This document shows, in pieces, positions 1 through 8,940 of a stretch of 64,000 nucleotides of DNA. The notes beneath the pieces were generated by a model, which saw only the letters and a list, made by a program, of their open reading frames with translations, had not been told where the DNA came from and did not search any database. The position numbers and the translations under genes are program-made. The DNA lies in NCBI GenBank assembly GCA_905221615.1, contig CAJNDT010005999.1, forward strand, positions 186,001-250,000. The letters are read 5' to 3'. This DNA comes from Symbiodinium sp. CCMP2592 (lineage: Eukaryota > Sar > Dinophyceae > Suessiales > Symbiodiniaceae). Each line of letters starts with the position of its first letter. The first letter of the stretch is position 1.

Positions 1-1
1 G

Positions 2-1593
2 CTGCAGCCACAGTCCTTCACAGTTCCGCTAGCCCAGGGGGTAGACCTCAACGCCCCGGCAACAGTCGGACAGTGTATGGAGTTAGTGCAGATGGCGATG
101 CAGCAGAAGGTCGCCCCAGCTCTCGGAGCAGTATACTCGTCCTTGTCCACCTCACAGGTGAGGACAAACGAGCGAGTGGGTAACCTGGAGCAGCAGGTCC
201 GGGCCCTTCGCATCCGCACCGCATGGGCTGAGAAGGACATGCTCTTTTCACAGATCGAGCAGGCCAAGCGCACCATCGTATGCCGAAATTTCCCCACCTG
301 GCAGACGGAGGCAGACCGCCGCCTCACAGTGGAAAAGGCCCTTGCGAAAGCTGGGCTGTGGAATATCGACGGCATGTGGGACCTGGCCACAACTCGGCTG
401 GACACGGGCACGCCCGGTAAGCCGGAGCTCTCTGCCACCTCCATCCTCACAGTCCCTTCCCTCACGGTCCGGAAGAGGATCTTGGAGGTATCGGACAGGG
501 TGTACCCTTGGTACTTCCACCAGGAAAAGCCCGGGACAGGGGAAGAATCCAAGGAGCCCGAAGATGCAAAGGACGGCTCCGAAGAAACGGCCGAGAAGAC
601 CCCGGCGGAATCCTCACAGGCAGCCGGCTCGAAAGAGCCAGCCCAGACCTATGAGTACAAGGGCGGCGGTCCGGTAAAGCTCTCCCCTGGAGTCACACAG
701 TTTGAACGCAGGCTTGCTTCGCTCCAGGGACTCATGAACGCTTACCGGGCGGCCTTAGCAAGTTCACCAAAGAGCCACTGGTTCCGAGGTGGAAGACGCT
801 GGCCTTGGTTGACTCCAAGGAGGCTTGGCTGGGCCGCATCGTATACCGCCGCGGGGGTCCTTCACAGACAACCTCCACCGGTACCCTCACAGACTGGGAG
901 TGCGAGATCCACATCCCAGAGGAGCATGCCACAAAGCTCCTGGAGACCTGGCGAAGCATCTGGTATGACCAATTGCGACAGCAGGTCAACCAGACTACGG
1001 TCGAGCAGGAAGCCTTCGACAGCGCAGCTCGCCTCACAGCACACAATTATGCTGAGGCCAAGCGACTTAGCAGATTCCTGACCAAGGCCATTCCGGAGTA
1101 CAACGAGGGCGAGGATGAAGGTCTAGACCACTGGATCGCCCGGTTCCGGTATGAGTTCCCGTGGCCGGTGAAGTTTGTCCAAGTCCCCGCCGACGCTGAC
1201 GAGAGGACCCACTTCACAGGCCTTCGGTCCACCGAGGAACTCATGGAAGAGATGGCAGCCCAGGAGCAGGAGGCAGCCTTCACAGTGGACCCTGAGAGCG
1301 GAGGTGTGGCGGCAATGATCGACGTGGCCTCGCAAATGAAGCGCACTCACAGCGATGCAGCCTCAGCGGCCAGTGGCATCAGCACGGCCAGCATCCCGAG
1401 TACCGCGATGCTTCCTCCACAGCAGACCAAGGCCAGGCCGAGCTACTACCCGTTCAGCTCACAGGCAGAGCTGGAGAAAGCGGTTGAAGAGGCAAAGATC
1501 GCCCACATCAACCACGGTGGGGTCCCAACCGACTACCCACAGGAGGCTTGGGAGTCCTGGTGCATCAAGCGCCGCTCGACTGGCTCACAGTGA
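2..1593 (+). CDS. LINE ORF1 protein, one frameshift
   Basis: The reading frame is open from base 2 to about 750 and continues from about 740 to the TGA at 1591-1593 in the next frame, so one indel separates the halves. The first half has a heptad-like stretch at about 155-260 (NERVGNLEQQVRALRIRT) followed by TIVCRNFPTW and an alternating charged/hydrophobic region. That order, coiled coil then a possible RRM-like fold, recalls LINE ORF1 RNA chaperones, but I see no diagnostic RNP motif. The middle is Glu/Ala/Pro rich (about 540-650). The second half is acidic and ends -TGSQ. The first ATG in frame is at 77, but the frame is open upstream, so the true start may be outside the window. The likely role is binding element RNA. 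Confidence 0.7.
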
Positions 1594-4500
1594 CGGTTCG
1601 GCAAGCGCGCCCTCTCTTCCTTGCAATCTTCCGCAGCAGCCGTGCGACTGCATTTTTCACAGGCTGCTGCCTCTTGTACCATAGCAGACCCAGACCGTAC
1701 CACACAGCTGGGCAAAAACAAGTTGAACCGTTCTGGCACGCCACCTAAAGGCGAGCTGGGTGCGCCGAGCCACTATTGTAACTCTAGTCCATCTTTACCT
1801 CACAGTTTCGCTTTTCCAGGTTGCTCTGAGAGTTGTTCTAGTGTGCCTTTCGGCGACGAAGTGCCCCACAGACCCCACACCACTCCCCGGACACCCCCCT
1901 CCTCACAGACCCGAGCACAGTACCACCGCCACCTCAGGTCACAAACAGCACGGCAGCGGCGAGCACGCCGCCGCATCACCACCAGATCTCGCAGCAGGCG
2001 GGAATACAGAGCTTGGAGGCATGCTCTATCCACCTCTCCAACCCCTAGTTGTGGTTTGGGCTCCAGAGCTAGGACCAACAACCAAAAGCCTTCATACGGC
2101 CCCACGCCGACTGCCCCAACCCCGGGCGGCTTACAGCCTGTTTCCACCAGGGCTTCCCTTAATAGCCGAAGCCCGCAGTTTCGCTCTTGCAGACGTTTCC
2201 ACCGCCTATTGGCCAAAGCTCCCGATATGAGAGTGAAGAAACACCCCCCGCAGAACCGCTCCACCCCCAACCACCTGAGGCTTCGAACACCGGAGCCCAC
2301 CACCCCACCAATTGGCCATTTTGGCCCACCGGCCTCCCCGACGGAAGGCTCCTCCACCACGGTCCCCCTCACAGCGGACACCCTCCCCCCCTCCCTCCCC
2401 TCTCCGCCCAACCCCACTCCCCCCTCACAGCCTCAGCTGAGCAGCGGCCGCGGCTCTTGGGAAGAGGCCCACGATGTTCAGAACAAGCAACACACCAGAG
2501 CGCACTGGTTCAAGACTCACTGCCGCAGCCCTCAAGAACACGGAAGACAGAGGCACTCCACACAGTTGCGCTCCAAAGTGCATCTGAAGGGCGGGTTCTG
2601 GAACACCACGGGCCTTCTGGAAGCCGGCAAGCTTCACACCTTGATCAAGATCATGCAGAAACACGGTCTTGACTGGCTGGCCCTCACAGAGACCCACGTG
2701 AAACAACAGGACCGCTTCATGATCGATGGATACACTGTCACCCACAGCGCCGATGACAAGTTGGATGCAAAGGGCAACCCGGTACAGACCTTCACGGGGG
2801 TGTCCTTGATCACCTCCCCACGGCTCACACCTTGCATCCTGGACATCGTTGCCACCGACGGTCGTTTCCTCTCCTTCAAGATAGACACGGCTGAAGCCCC
2901 TCTCACAGTTCAGGTGGTGTACGCTCCTCACAACCAACGTGAGCAGCCAGTCCGTGACTCCTTCTGGCAGTCACTAGGAGACATCCTTCACAGCCACCCC
3001 GCCAGCGAACCCCTTCTACTAGTAGGCGACTTCAATGCGCAGCTGCTCGACGAACTTTCGTCCAATCGCGGCAGTGTCGGGCCACACGCCCACTTTGGAG
3101 CGAATGTGGCAGATGAGACCTTAGCCTCACAGGCCGGCGAGGATGACTCTCTTTCCAACCACGCGCAGCTGCTCGAGATGTCGGTCAGTCACGACCTGTG
3201 CTTCCCTCAGACGTGGATGGACAAAGCCGAGAAACACCGGATGACACACCAGCGTCCGAACGGTGATCTGGTTCAGCTGGACCACGCCATTACCAAGTTC
3301 GCCTGGAAGAATATGGTCACTGACGTGCACACCCTCCCGAACGCTGCCCTCAACAGCAACCACTTTCTCACCAGAGTCACGCTCTCCTTACACACAGCTT
3401 GCCACAAGAGAGCAACTCCCACCCCCAAGCCGACCAGACGCCCAGACGCTGAGTCCATACTCTCTTTCAACAAACACTTCACGGAAACCCTTCAGCAACA
3501 GCCAGCCTTCGAGGAGCCTGCCCCACCCGAGGCCGAAGCGGAGGACGCCTCCCCCCAGCCTTCACAGTTGAATACCGAACAGCAGAGGCTGGACCAGCAA
3601 TGGCAATCGATCAAGGACTCCATTTTGCAGTCCATGGAGAAGCACATCCCCACACAGGACAGCAAACCTAAGCACCCTTGGATTAGCCAGCAGACGTGGG
3701 AGCTCATAGAACAACGCACTGCCGCTCGCCAGAGCCAGGACTCGGACACTGAGCGCGCATTACATAAGACCATCCGCTCACAGGCCCGCAAGGACAAGCA
3801 GCAGTGGCTCAAGGACCGCCTTCAGGAGAGCGAAGAGACAATGGACGCTCGGGATAAGTGGCGTTGGATAAAGCGCATCCGCTCGGACTACAGGCCCCGC
3901 ACAGTCACCTTGCATGACTCCAACGGCAAGCCTACCAGCTACAGCAAGCAGGCCGACACCTTTGCAAAACACCTGTCAGAAGCCCAGTGGGCCCCACCAA
4001 CCACGGACTACACAGGTCCCACCCACCCACTCACAGACGCAAGTCCAGTCAACATGGAACCCATCACGATGGAGGAGCTCAACGCCACCCTCAAAGGCAT
4101 GGCCTCACACAAAGCTCCCGGCCCTGACCAAATTCCAGCAGAGGCTTTAAAGTGGCTCACCCCAGCCAATCGGCAGCCGCTACTTGACCTCTTCAACGAC
4201 GCACTGCTCACAGGTCTAGTACCGGAAGAATGGTCAACAGCCGTCGTGGCCGAGATTCACAAGCGCGGCACAATGGCGGACCCCAACAATTACCGCCCCA
4301 TCGCCCTCCTCAGCACCTCCTACAAGCTCTTCGCCAGACTTCTCCAGAAACGCCTGGAGCAGGCGATAGACCACAAGCTGCGACCCACACAGTATGGGTT
4401 CAGAGCCACCAGATCGACCTCACAGGCGATTCATGTGGCACGGAGGCTTCTGGAGCGAGCCGAACGCTGCGGCTCAACCCTGTACGTGCAGCTTCTTGAC

Positions 4501-5724
4501 TGGAGCCAGGCATTTGACAAAGTACACCCGCAAGCAGTCACGGTGGCACTCGAACGCCACGGGGTGACGCCGTCGTTTGTCAATCTGATTGGCTCGATCT
4601 ACAACAACCCCTCCTTCACAGTCAAAGCTGCAGGACAACAGAGCCAGCAGTCCCTTGCAAGCTCGGGCATTCGCCAAGGCTGCCCGCTTTCCCCCTACCT
4701 TTTCCTGGTGGTTCACAGCATGATCATGGCGGATGTCGACGAGGAGCTACAGAAGCACGGCCAGATGCTCCCGTGGCTTTTCAGCCAGAACCAACCTTTC
4801 TACGACCTTGCTTACGCAGACGACATGGCCGTCTTCACAGGTACTGCTGAAAGGGGCCAGCAGATTCTGCACAAGATTCAAGAAGTTGCTGGCTACAGCA
4901 ACCTCTCGTTGAACCTTAAAAAGTGCGAATTGCTGCGCTCACAGCTGGCCGTCAATCACATACACTTCCTCACAGGTGAACCAATGAAGGAAGTCACGCA
5001 GGCCAAGTATCTCGGAGTGGTGCTCAGCCAGGACTCGTCCAGCAAGGCGGATATCACCGCAAGACTGGGGAAAGCCCGGAAGCACTTCAGCACACTGCAC
5101 GCCTTCTGGAGACACACAGGCTTGAGTGTAGCGTGGAAGTTGCGCATCTACAACGCGGTCTTCATTCCCATGATCGCCTATGGCATGGAGTCCGCCGCGC
5201 TCACCACAGCAGACCTCCACAGGATTGAGGCCTTCCACTCACAGTCACTCCGCAAGATCCAAAGGATCAAAGCCACCTACTACACCAAGGTTCTCACAGA
5301 CAACCCCCACGCACAGACCATCCGCAACGAAGGCGTCAGAGCCCTTGCCGACCAGCCCCCCCTCACACACCACATCCACAGGGCACAACTAAAGTTGTTT
5401 GGTCACGTTTTGAGAGCAACTCCGAGCAACCTGGAGAGAAACTGTGTTTTTACGAAGGCGTTTGTATATAGAGGGGGTACAGTACAGGCAGGCATACGGC
5501 CGGGACGTCGTAGACTTCACTGGGCCGAGCAGTGTGCCGAACTAGCATGGCACTGGCTCTCACATACCCAACATGCCATGACCTCCCGATCCCCTAGTTT
5601 TCCTTTTGCCTTCCTTTTGCTTCACAGGCTGGCTGTTAACCGTCCGGCTTGGTCTCAGTTAGTGGGGCTGCCAACGTGCAAGAAGCTCCTCAGGTCTAGC
5701 GCTTTCTTCTCCTACTCACAGTGA
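1594..5724 (+). CDS. LINE ORF2: AP-type endonuclease and reverse transcriptase
   Basis: One frame is open from directly after the ORF1 stop to TGA at 5722-5724. The first ~320 codons are Pro/Ser/Thr-rich and low in complexity, and the first in-frame ATG is only at 2227, so the start is uncertain. The endonuclease domain spans about 2588-3400: WNTTG, LTETH (2683-2697), GDFNA (3025-3039) and LDH are present, but the usual SDH near the end reads SNH (3355-3363). The reverse transcriptase spans about 4060-4960: HKAPGPDQIP, NYRPIALL, motif A DWSQAFD from 4498, GIRQGCPLSP, YADD at 4813-4824 and YLGVVLS. After it come WKLRIYNAVFIP and a C-terminal GHVLRA segment. No RNase H was seen. The domains are uninterrupted, so the protein may be active apart from the SNH change. 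Confidence 0.92.
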   Translation, partial: RFGKRALSSLQSSAAAVRLHFSQAAASCTIADPDRTTQLGKNKLNRSGTPPKGELGAPSHYCNSSPSLPHSFAFPGCSESCSSVPFGDEVPHRPHTTPRTPPSSQTRAQYHRHLRSQTARQRRARRRITTRSRSRREYRAWRHALSTSPTPSCGLGSRARTNNQKPSYGPTPTAPTPGGLQPVSTRASLNSRSPQFRSCRRFHRLLAKAPDMRVKKHPPQNRSTPNHLRLRTPEPTTPPIGHFGPPASPTEGSSTTVPLTADTLPPSLPSPPNPTPPSQPQLSSGRGSWEEAHDVQNKQHTRAHWFKTHCRSPQEHGRQRHSTQLRSKVHLKGGFWNTTGLLEAGKLHTLIKIMQKHGLDWLALTETHVKQQDRFMIDGYTVTHSADDKLDAKGNPVQTFTGVSLITSPRLTPCILDIVATDGRFLSFKIDTAEAPLTVQVVYAPHNQREQPVRDSFWQSLGDILHSHPASEPLLLVGDFNAQLLDELSSNRGSVGPHAHFGANVADETLASQAGEDDSLSNHAQLLEMSVSHDLCFPQTWMDKAEKHRMTHQRPNGDLVQLDHAITKFAWKNMVTDVHTLPNAALNSNHFLTRVTLSLHTACHKRATPTPKPTRRPDAESILSFNKHFTETLQQQPAFEEPAPPEAEAEDASPQPSQLNTEQQRLDQQWQSIKDSILQSMEKHIPTQDSKPKHPWISQQTWELIEQRTAARQSQDSDTERALHKTIRSQARKDKQQWLKDRLQESEETMDARDKWRWIKRIRSDYRPRTVTLHDSNGKPTSYSKQADTFAKHLSEAQWAPPTTDYTGPTHPLTDASPVNMEPITMEELNATLKGMASHKAPGPDQIPAEALKWLTPANRQPLLDLFNDALLTGLVPEEWSTAVVAEIHKRGTMADPNNYRPIALLSTSYKLFARLLQKRLEQAIDHKLRPTQYGFRATRSTSQAIHVARRLLERAERCGSTLYVQLLDWSQAFDKVHPQAVTVALERHGVTPSFVNLIGSIYNNPSFTVKAAGQQSQQSLASSGIRQGCPLSPYLFLVVHSMIMADVDEELQKHGQMLPWLFSQNQPFYDLAYADDMAVFTGTAERGQQILHKIQEVAGYSNLSLNLKKCELLRSQLAVNHIHFLTGEPMKEVTQAKYLGVVLSQDSSSKADITARLGKARKHFSTLHAFWRHTGLSVAWKLRIYNAVFIPMIAYGMESAALTTADLHRIEAFHSQSLRKIQRIKATYYTKVLTDNPHAQTIRNEGVRALADQPPLTHHIHRAQLKLFGHVLRATPSNLERNCVFTKAFVYRGGTVQAGIRPGRRRLHWAEQCAELAWHWLSHTQHAMTSRSPSFPFAFLLLHRLAVNRPAWSQLVGLPTCKKLLRSSAFFSYSQ

Positions 5725-5835
5725 GTACGCTGACTTGTGTCTGCTTTGCATAGGGCCGCCCAAAAAAACCTCGTGGCATGTGTTTGAGAACACCCTGCTA
5801 ATGCTGAGGAGCCGGGACCCCATCACGGGAGGGGA

Positions 5836-6113
5836 CGTCCAGATTGTCGCGCAGTCCACCCTGGACCTCTACCGGAGACATTCAGGGACCTGGCCGGGAG
5901 GTACTCCGACACGTGGACCTGGTCGTGACAGCGGAAGATCGGTGCAGGGCGGAGCACTTCAACGGGGGAAAGAGCCTCAGGAAGGACGCGCAGGGGAGAT
6001 ACGCCAAGTGCAAAGGAGTTTGCCCGCAGGGCCGATCCCATGTGTGCCAGATCTGTCTGGGGAGCCACCCCTACACCAGCTGCCCCAAGAAGGGGCGGGC
6101 CCCCGACAACTGA
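5836..6113 (+). pseudogene. Gag C-terminal fragment with zinc-binding Cys cluster
   Basis: Translation gives FRDLAGRYSDTW in one frame, then, after a break near 5925, VVTAEDRCRAEHF and a cysteine cluster with CKGVCPQG, CQICLGSHP and SCP ending at about 6100. The spacing Cys-x3-Cys ... Cys-x2-Cys-x3-His ... Cys resembles the gag zinc knuckle region of DIRS-like and related protist retroelements. It is only the tail: the rest of gag is absent upstream, where the LINE ends. Confidence 0.55.
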
Positions 6114-6215
6114 GCGGACGAGGCCCCCCCTCCGACGCCCACGGAGGGAAAGGGGGCAGCGAGCGGGGCAGCCGCGGCGGCGGAGGCAGTGCTGCCAAGG
6201 TCTGCTCGTAGGCAG

Positions 6216-7071
6216 AGTGTCGGGAGGTTCGTGGCCCGGTTCCTCGAGCTTTTCGCGGGATACGCGGGCTTATCGAAAGCGGTCAGGGAGGCCGGAGGGA
6301 AAAGGGTCGAGGTGTTGGACCCAGCCGACAAGGTCGTCGGCGACAAGACGCTGGACCTTAGCGACGACGACGTGTACGCCCAGCTGCTGCAGGAGCTGAG
6401 GGAGTCGCCCGTGGACTGGGTGCACATGGCCCCTCCGTGTCGGACGTACTCGGTGGCGTCGCGGAAGAAGACTCGGACCGAAGAGAGACCGGCTGGCACC
6501 ACGGTAGAGGAGAAGGAAGCAGAGCAGACCTCCTGGCCGAACGGTGCGTTGGGATAGCCGAACTACAACTCGGGCTAGGAAAGGAGTTCTCAATCGAGAA
6601 CCCCGAGGGATCACTGATCTGGAAGCTGAAGGCCTTCACGAGGTTGCTTAAACAACAGTGGTGCTGGACCAGTGTGCCTACGGCGGCCCCTTCAGGAAGG
6701 CTACCGGCCTCCTTTGCAAAGCCCCCTCAATCGCCGATACGGCGTTAAGGTGCGGCGATGTTCAGAGGCATAGGCACGCCGCCCTCAAAGGCAAGGTTCA
6801 CTCGTTGAAGTTAGACAAGGAGGTCTGGCTCACCAGCGAGGCGGCCGAGTACCCTTCCGGACTCTGTGAAGCGTGGGCCGAAGGCTGGGTCAAGAGCCTC
6901 CCCCTTGAGGCGAAGACCGGGACAGCCCCCGGCCCACGCGAGGCGTTGGTCAAGGTTGGCAGGCACGGGAACACCCTGGTGAGGAGCAGCCAGGTCAGAG
7001 CTGCCAAGGGGGAGGAAGTGCCCCCGGCGGCGTTCGAACAGCGCCCCGCGGGCCGGGAAGGCAGGCCTTGA
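6216..7071 (+). pseudogene. Methyltransferase-like domain of DIRS-like element
   Basis: Three consecutive frames give one domain. FLELFAGYAGLSKAV (from 6240) resembles a Rossmann-type SAM-binding start; VHMAPPCRTYS (about 6420) resembles the PC motif region of cytosine methyltransferases; FSIENPEGS (about 6588) follows after a first frame break near 6500; LDQCAYGGPFRKATG (about 6661) follows after a second break near 6655; an H-x-H segment and AAEYPSGLCEA end it near 6875. The same string of motifs, in the same order, recurs at 60.8-62.2 kb. Activity is lost here because of the frame breaks. Whether the family methylates DNA or has another role is not known to me. Confidence 0.6.
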
Positions 7072-7499
7072 CAGGGGTCGAAGAAGGAGGTCCGGGAACG
7101 AGAGAACGAGAGGTGCTTGGGGGGCATGAGGAACCCCGCCCAAGCAGTTGCCCAATCGGGCAAGTGGAGGGCTCTGGGTCCGCCGGGCTCAGTGAGCTCA
7201 TGGGCCGAGTCCTGACTGAAGATGGTTCGGGGGACGTGGCCCAGGACCTTGAGCGGAGGCTAACCGAAGCCGGCGACCAGGCCGCTCACAGAATCAGGAA
7301 CATGTTGGGAAAGCCCGACCGGCACCACCCGCTCCTTTTCCCGCTTCTGCTGTGAGCCATGCAGGTTTGGGGCCGGGCTGCACGGCAAGAAGGCCCCCCC
7401 TCCCCACAAAGACAGGCCGGGAGGATCGGGGGGCAGGGGGACCGAAAGGAGGAAAAGGAGGGGGCTTCGGGCGAAGCTCGCGGAGGACTCGCGACCACG

Positions 7500-8203
7500 A
7501 GGCCTGCTGAAGCCTCGGTCGGCCGACGGAGCCCTGAACGTGGAGGGGCTGCGGGTGGTGTCGGCCTACCTCGCGGGCCCCCCTCTTTGTGGGGGGCCGG
7601 GAAGAAGCTGGAACAGCGCATCGCCTGAGCGTGGTCGAGAGCTACGCGGAGCAGGCTGGTGAAGACCCCCTGGACGGGGGAGGACGACGTCGCTTCGGCA
7701 CACACAGCCTGCGCGTCACCGGTGCGGTGGTGGCGTTCGCAGCCGGGCTGGACGCCGAGGCGGTGATGGCGCTGGGGCGGTGGAAGAGCGAGGCCGCTAT
7801 GAGGCGCTACTTACGGGGAGCGCCCATAGCGCGCACAGCAAAGGCCTCGCAGACCATTGCCCGCGCCCTGAAGGAAGGCCCCATGTCTTGGGGCCCGGTA
7901 GGGGCCAGCGCGGGCCCCCCGGGCGCCGAGGAGCTTCTGAGGGCGGGAAGGGCCCAGAAGTCTGAAGACTTGGTCGTGAAGATCAAGAACGGGCTCACGG
8001 GGACTCTGCATGCTCCCCGGGCCCTAGATCTGAACCACCCGGCCACGTCGAAGGCGAGGTGCGGGTGGAATTGGGCCGCTCGGGCGGACACAGGCTCTGC
8101 CCGAAGTGCTTCCCGCAAGCTCCGGCTTGAACTTTCCGGGCATGATCGCCTGGACGCACCTGTACAGAAGCAGGGAAAACAAATAAGGCCGACTTTCCTG
8201 TAG
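7500..8203 (+). pseudogene. Tyrosine recombinase domain of DIRS-like element
   Basis: The frame from about 7589 reads GTHSLRVTGAVVAFAAGLD, then MALGRWKSEAAMRRYLR. This is the catalytic C-terminal part of a tyrosine recombinase: the H-x-L-R box (His 7703, Arg 7712), a Trp at 7781-7783 in the usual His/Trp position, and the likely nucleophile Tyr at 7808-7810. A preceding stretch (LLKPRSADGALN, about 7508) in another frame looks like the upstream part of the same domain. The first catalytic arginine was not located. The C-terminal 100 residues after the Tyr are basic and unremarkable. Tyrosine recombinases join the circular DNA copy of DIRS-like elements to the target; this copy is frame-broken. 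Confidence 0.65.
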
Positions 8204-8587
8204 TGCTAGGACGCGGTGAACCAAGTAGGCACGTCGTTAGCGCCTAGCTCTTTGACGCTCAGGTGCAAAGTCGACCGGAGGTCGCTCGCAGGGAATCCTG
8301 CTGAGGGGCGGCGGAGGGCATTTGGCCCCACGCCCCGCATCTTGGAAGCGGGTCTCCCCCTACGTCCTGCCCCCCCTGATCGCAGTGGTTCTCGAGTGCA
8401 GGAATGCTGCGGGGCCGGGACGTTGGAGGGGAGATCGGAGTGCATCGATTTTGAGCCCACGATGGGCACGGCGGCTCGACGAAGGTCTGAGGGACAAACC
8501 GCCGTCTCAGCAGCTACAAAAGAAAGGATTGTCCGAGTGCATGCCTAGGGCGGTCTGGGTGGGGGCATGCACGAAGCAAAGATTGTT
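8204..8587. other. No gene recognised
   Basis: Short open frames on both strands without domain similarity. This may include the 3' end of the broken DIRS-like element, but no terminal repeat was found. Confidence 0.5.
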
Positions 8588-8940
8588 GGTTTGCTCACCA
8601 ACATCTCCTTTTCGGGTTTAGGGGTTGCTCACCAACACCCCCGTTTGGGGTTTTGGGTCTCACCAACACGTCCTTTCAGGGTTTAGGGCTTGCTTACCAG
8701 CATCTCCATTTTTTGATCGGGTTTTGCTCACGAACGTCTCCTTGTGTTTGGGTTGCCCCGGGTGGGAGACTCATCGTTGCCATGGGCACCGAGGACGTCG
8801 AGCTCCTCACACGCGCAAAGCACACGGTGCTCTTGCCTTCGTTATCTCTGCTAGGGTTTGGGCGTTGCTCACCAACATCTCCCGTTGGGGTTTGGGGTCT
8901 GCTCACCAACAATTTCTTTTTAGGGCTTGGGATTTGGTGA
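8588..8940. repeat. Degenerate minisatellite with TTTAGGG-like core
   Basis: A 30-35-bp unit with consensus GCTCACCAACATCTCC followed by a T-rich and G-rich stretch ending in TTTAGGG or TTTGGG recurs at about 8593, 8628, 8658, 8692 and 8727, then, after a ~100-bp unique insert, at about 8868 and 8902. Several units contain the exact heptamer TTTAGGG, the plant-type telomere repeat also found in dinoflagellates. Confidence 0.75.

Larger units (their letters stand above)
1..5724 (+). mobile_element. LINE (non-LTR retrotransposon), 5' end outside window
   Basis: ORF1 and ORF2 lie head to tail on the + strand, with an endonuclease-reverse transcriptase order typical of APE-type LINEs. The left edge is cut by the window: the ORF1 frame is open to base 2. 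The right edge is not clear; no poly-A tail, 3' repeat or target-site duplication could be identified after the ORF2 stop at 5722-5724, only a run of seven A at about 5762. The heptamer YTCACAG is extremely dense across the element and on this strand only. I do not assign a clade, but the C-terminal segment after the reverse transcriptase, with GHVLRA at about 5402-5419, resembles RTE-like LINEs. Confidence 0.9.
5780..8203 (+). mobile_element. Broken DIRS-like (tyrosine recombinase) element
   Basis: The order is gag C-terminus, methyltransferase-like domain, a linker and tyrosine recombinase, all on the + strand but spread over all three frames with stops. DIRS-like elements combine gag, reverse transcriptase/RNase H and tyrosine recombinase, often with a methyltransferase. 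Here the reverse transcriptase and RNase H block is missing between about 7160 and 7400, so this is a decayed, internally deleted copy. It starts just after the LINE. GC content is visibly higher than in neighbouring DNA. Neither end is marked by a repeat that I can see. Confidence 0.7.

Noticed and set aside
2315-2328. GCCATTTTGGCCCA resembling the spliced leader
   Set aside because: It lies inside the LINE ORF2 linker, lacks the AAG end and has no second arm; palindromic GGCC context makes chance likely.
1800-2417. 205-codon minus-strand ORF (GGEGREGGRVS)
   Set aside because: Complement of the C-rich, low-complexity linker of LINE ORF2.
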